A stretch of DNA of 64,000 nucleotides from Betaproteobacteria bacterium UKL13-2 (GTDB lineage: Bacteria; Pseudomonadota; Gammaproteobacteria; Burkholderiales; Usitatibacteraceae), in the NCBI GenBank assembly GCA_001602455.1, contig CP012157.1:243733-307732 (forward strand), in the 5' to 3' direction. A program made the translations under genes and the position numbers. The notes beneath the pieces were generated by a model. The model was not told the DNA's origin and made no database searches. It saw only the letters and a list, made by a program, of their open reading frames with translations. Below, one piece after another: positions 62,610-64,000 of this stretch. Position 1 is the first letter of the stretch. Each line of letters opens with the position of its first letter.

Positions 62610-63631
62610 CTCGGTTCCTTAGCAATGATTCGCTTTGGGCTGAACTGACTTCCCGAGTGAAGGCTTCCCAAAGGGTCAAAGCAGCAGTGGCTTTCATGGG
62701 ACACGGCGGGGCAGACCTGCTGCCTTTGAAAAAGGGAGACACCCTCGTAGTCAACCTTGGGCTTCAAACCGTGAAGCAGGGAGCCACATCGCCCAGGGAA
62801 ATCCAACGGTTGATCAAGCGTGGCGTTCAGGTCTTCACGCGCGCAAATCTCCATGCCAAGTTTTTCATCTGCGATGACGCGCTACTTGTGGGCTCCGCCA
62901 ACATTTCAAGCAATTCGCAGAAGGTGCTCGACGAGGCTGCTTCTTTGACGACGGATAAGATAGCTGTTCGCCGCGCTGAAGACTTTTTTTCCAAGCTCTG
63001 CACAGAGCCCGTGCGGCCCGACTACCTGAAGCTCTGCTTGGAGAATTACCGCCCACCCGTTTTCAATCCTGTCGGCAAGACGGCCAAATCCATTCGGCAA
63101 AAGAGGGTCGTGGAGGCTAAACTCTGGTTCATAGGCGGCCTACGTTATCGAGATGTTCCAGAAGCTGAAGAGTCCAGCGCCAGCGGCATTCAAGAAAAGG
63201 CCGCCAAACGACTTCAGCATTCAAAGGGGACGCATGCCGATTACGTCCACAACTCCAGCAAGCCTCGCTACTTTGATGATATTCGGGTCGGGGACTGGAT
63301 TGTCACCTGCATTGCGGACGCGGAAGGCCAGCGGTTTGTGCATTCGCCGCAGCAGGTGCTCGGACACGAAAGCTATTCGCGGGGCCACGGCAAGCGAAGA
63401 TACCTCCTCTTGATTGAAGCCCCTGACCAAGGACAAAGCATGCTGTTGTCTCAGTTCCGGCGGCAGATTCGTGGCACCGTGCCAAAGTTAGACTCGGAGC
63501 GACCGCGCACGATGGGAATCAGAGACATCGAGAGTGCTGATTCAATTCTCAGTCTTTGGACAGCCGGTGGGAGAATCGCCGTTCAACGGAAGGCCAAAGC
63601 TAAGAAGAGGGGGCGGGGTAATGGCGGGTGA
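62606..63631 (+). CDS. Phospholipase D-family protein in a type I RM locus
   Basis: 341 residues. It has one HKD-type motif, [20 protein letters not shown] (His83, Lys85, Asp90, Ser97, Asn99), after a Rossmann-like N-terminal part ([34 protein letters not shown]). A single HKD suggests an active dimer, as in small PLD nucleases. The C-terminal half (190-341) is of unknown fold and ends in a basic tail ([13 protein letters not shown]). ATG 62606 overlaps the hsdM stop, and its own end overlaps hsdS, so the three are translated together. A nuclease or nucleic-acid role is likely but not shown. Confidence 0.82.
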   Translation: MTRFLSNDSLWAELTSRVKASQRVKAAVAFMGHGGADLLPLKKGDTLVVNLGLQTVKQGATSPREIQRLIKRGVQVFTRANLHAKFFICDDALLVGSANISSNSQKVLDEAASLTTDKIAVRRAEDFFSKLCTEPVRPDYLKLCLENYRPPVFNPVGKTAKSIRQKRVVEAKLWFIGGLRYRDVPEAEESSASGIQEKAAKRLQHSKGTHADYVHNSSKPRYFDDIRVGDWIVTCIADAEGQRFVHSPQQVLGHESYSRGHGKRRYLLLIEAPDQGQSMLLSQFRRQIRGTVPKLDSERPRTMGIRDIESADSILSLWTAGGRIAVQRKAKAKKRGRGNGG

Positions 63632-64000
63632 TTGGGCTGAAGTCGCGCTCGGTGACGTAATCACGCTGCAACGTGGTTTTGATTTGCCGTCCCCAAACCG
63701 GAAGCCGGGCACGGTGCCAATCGTGTCGTCCTCCGGAATCAGCGACTATCACTCTGAAGTTGGAGTCAAAGGCCCCGGAGTCGTGACCGGGCGATATGGC
63801 ACCATTGGGCAAGTGTTCCTCATCAAAGAAGATTACTGGCCGCTGAACACAACGCTTTGGGTCAAAGACTTCCACGGCAATGACCCGCATTTCGCTTCCT
63901 ATCTTTTGCGAACAGTCGATTTCCAATCGTGCAGCGACAAGAGCAGTGTTCCCGGAGTAAATCGAAACGACCTGCACCGTATTCCGGTACTTCTCCCACC
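63621..64000 (+). CDS. hsdS: Type I restriction-modification specificity subunit (partial)
   Basis: About 126 codons are visible before the window ends. The start ATG 63621 follows a GGGGCGGGG-like site and overlaps the PLD gene. The sequence WAEVALGDVITLQRGFDLPS, VPIVSSSGISDYHSEV and VVTGRYGTIGQVFLI is the first target-recognition domain of HsdS; YLLRTVDFQSCSDKSSVPGV and RNDLHRIPV lead into the central conserved helix. It sets the DNA target for HsdM and, if present, HsdR. Confidence 0.9.
   Translation, partial: MAGDWAEVALGDVITLQRGFDLPSPNRKPGTVPIVSSSGISDYHSEVGVKGPGVVTGRYGTIGQVFLIKEDYWPLNTTLWVKDFHGNDPHFASYLLRTVDFQSCSDKSSVPGVNRNDLHRIPVLLP

Noticed and set aside
1-64000. tRNA, rRNA and prophage genes
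   Set aside because: Looked for T-loop patterns, rRNA cores and phage structural genes while reading; none was noticed. A tRNAscan run would settle it.

Overview
The window looks like chromosomal DNA of a betaproteobacterium (Burkholderiales or a relative). GC is moderately high. Several arrangements are typical of that class: hemC-hemD-hemX-hemY, argS-SPOR-dsbA-SDR on one strand, metX-metW, and a very long DUF3683/FAD/Fe-S oxidoreductase. No rRNA, tRNA or CRISPR array was seen. Assignments are by reading alone; no database was searched.

Layout. 1-8.2 kb: a secreted S8 protease with a propeller and FG-GAP tail, then a FAD/Fe-S oxidoreductase. 8.3-10.8 kb: a relic of a chromosomal integron, with a decayed integron-type integrase, an attI-like core, a TIR/deoxyribosyltransferase-like cassette, a good attC site, a cassette whose HicA toxin and HicB antitoxin are fused in frame, and a truncated second attC. 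10.8-18.2 kb: hemCDXY, phoU behind a Pho-box-like promoter, rpiA and ilvA. 18.4-20.7 kb: a second FG-GAP protein sharing its C-terminal module with the protease. 21-26.7 kb: a Cys-rich microprotein, a small membrane protein, and a LytS/LytTR pair whose regulator is split at codon 5 by a 1640-bp IS1380-family element, followed by thiS-thiG. 26.7-30.4 kb: outer-membrane protein, rlmI, trmB and a FecR-domain protein. 30.4-34.2 kb: an accessory patch where a second IS1380 copy splits a BrnT-BrnA toxin-antitoxin operon, and a cassette-like gene lies between long direct repeats. 34.2-43.7 kb: methyltransferase, acyl-CoA dehydrogenase, SDR, dsbA, SPOR protein, argS, a spermidine-synthase-like protein, and metXW behind a promoter, SAM-II-like leader and terminator. 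43.8-60.1 kb: a polyamine/GABA catabolism region on both strands (puuD, puuA, putrescine-type aminotransferase, a puuC stump, puuB, a C45 acyltransferase/hydrolase, a Dpp-type ABC importer, an amidase; then GABA-type aminotransferase and aldehyde dehydrogenase on the other strand). 60.2-64 kb: a cytochrome c and a type I restriction-modification locus, hsdM, a PLD-family gene, hsdS (cut by the window end).

Two repeat themes cross the window. A 120-146-bp element with inverted ends occurs four times, each time beside a roughly 35-bp palindrome. One insertion can be compared with a nearly identical empty site inside the same window, which shows that it moves. The second theme is the IS1380 pair, both with clean 4-bp target duplications, which let both disrupted genes be reconstructed.

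How the genes work together: PuuA glutamylates putrescine, PuuB oxidises it, PuuC (here only a tail) would oxidise the aldehyde, and PuuD frees GABA, which the plus-strand aminotransferase and dehydrogenase would carry to succinate. The adjoining ABC importer, C45 hydrolase and amidase suggest uptake and deacylation of an amide- or peptide-linked precursor. That last step is inference.
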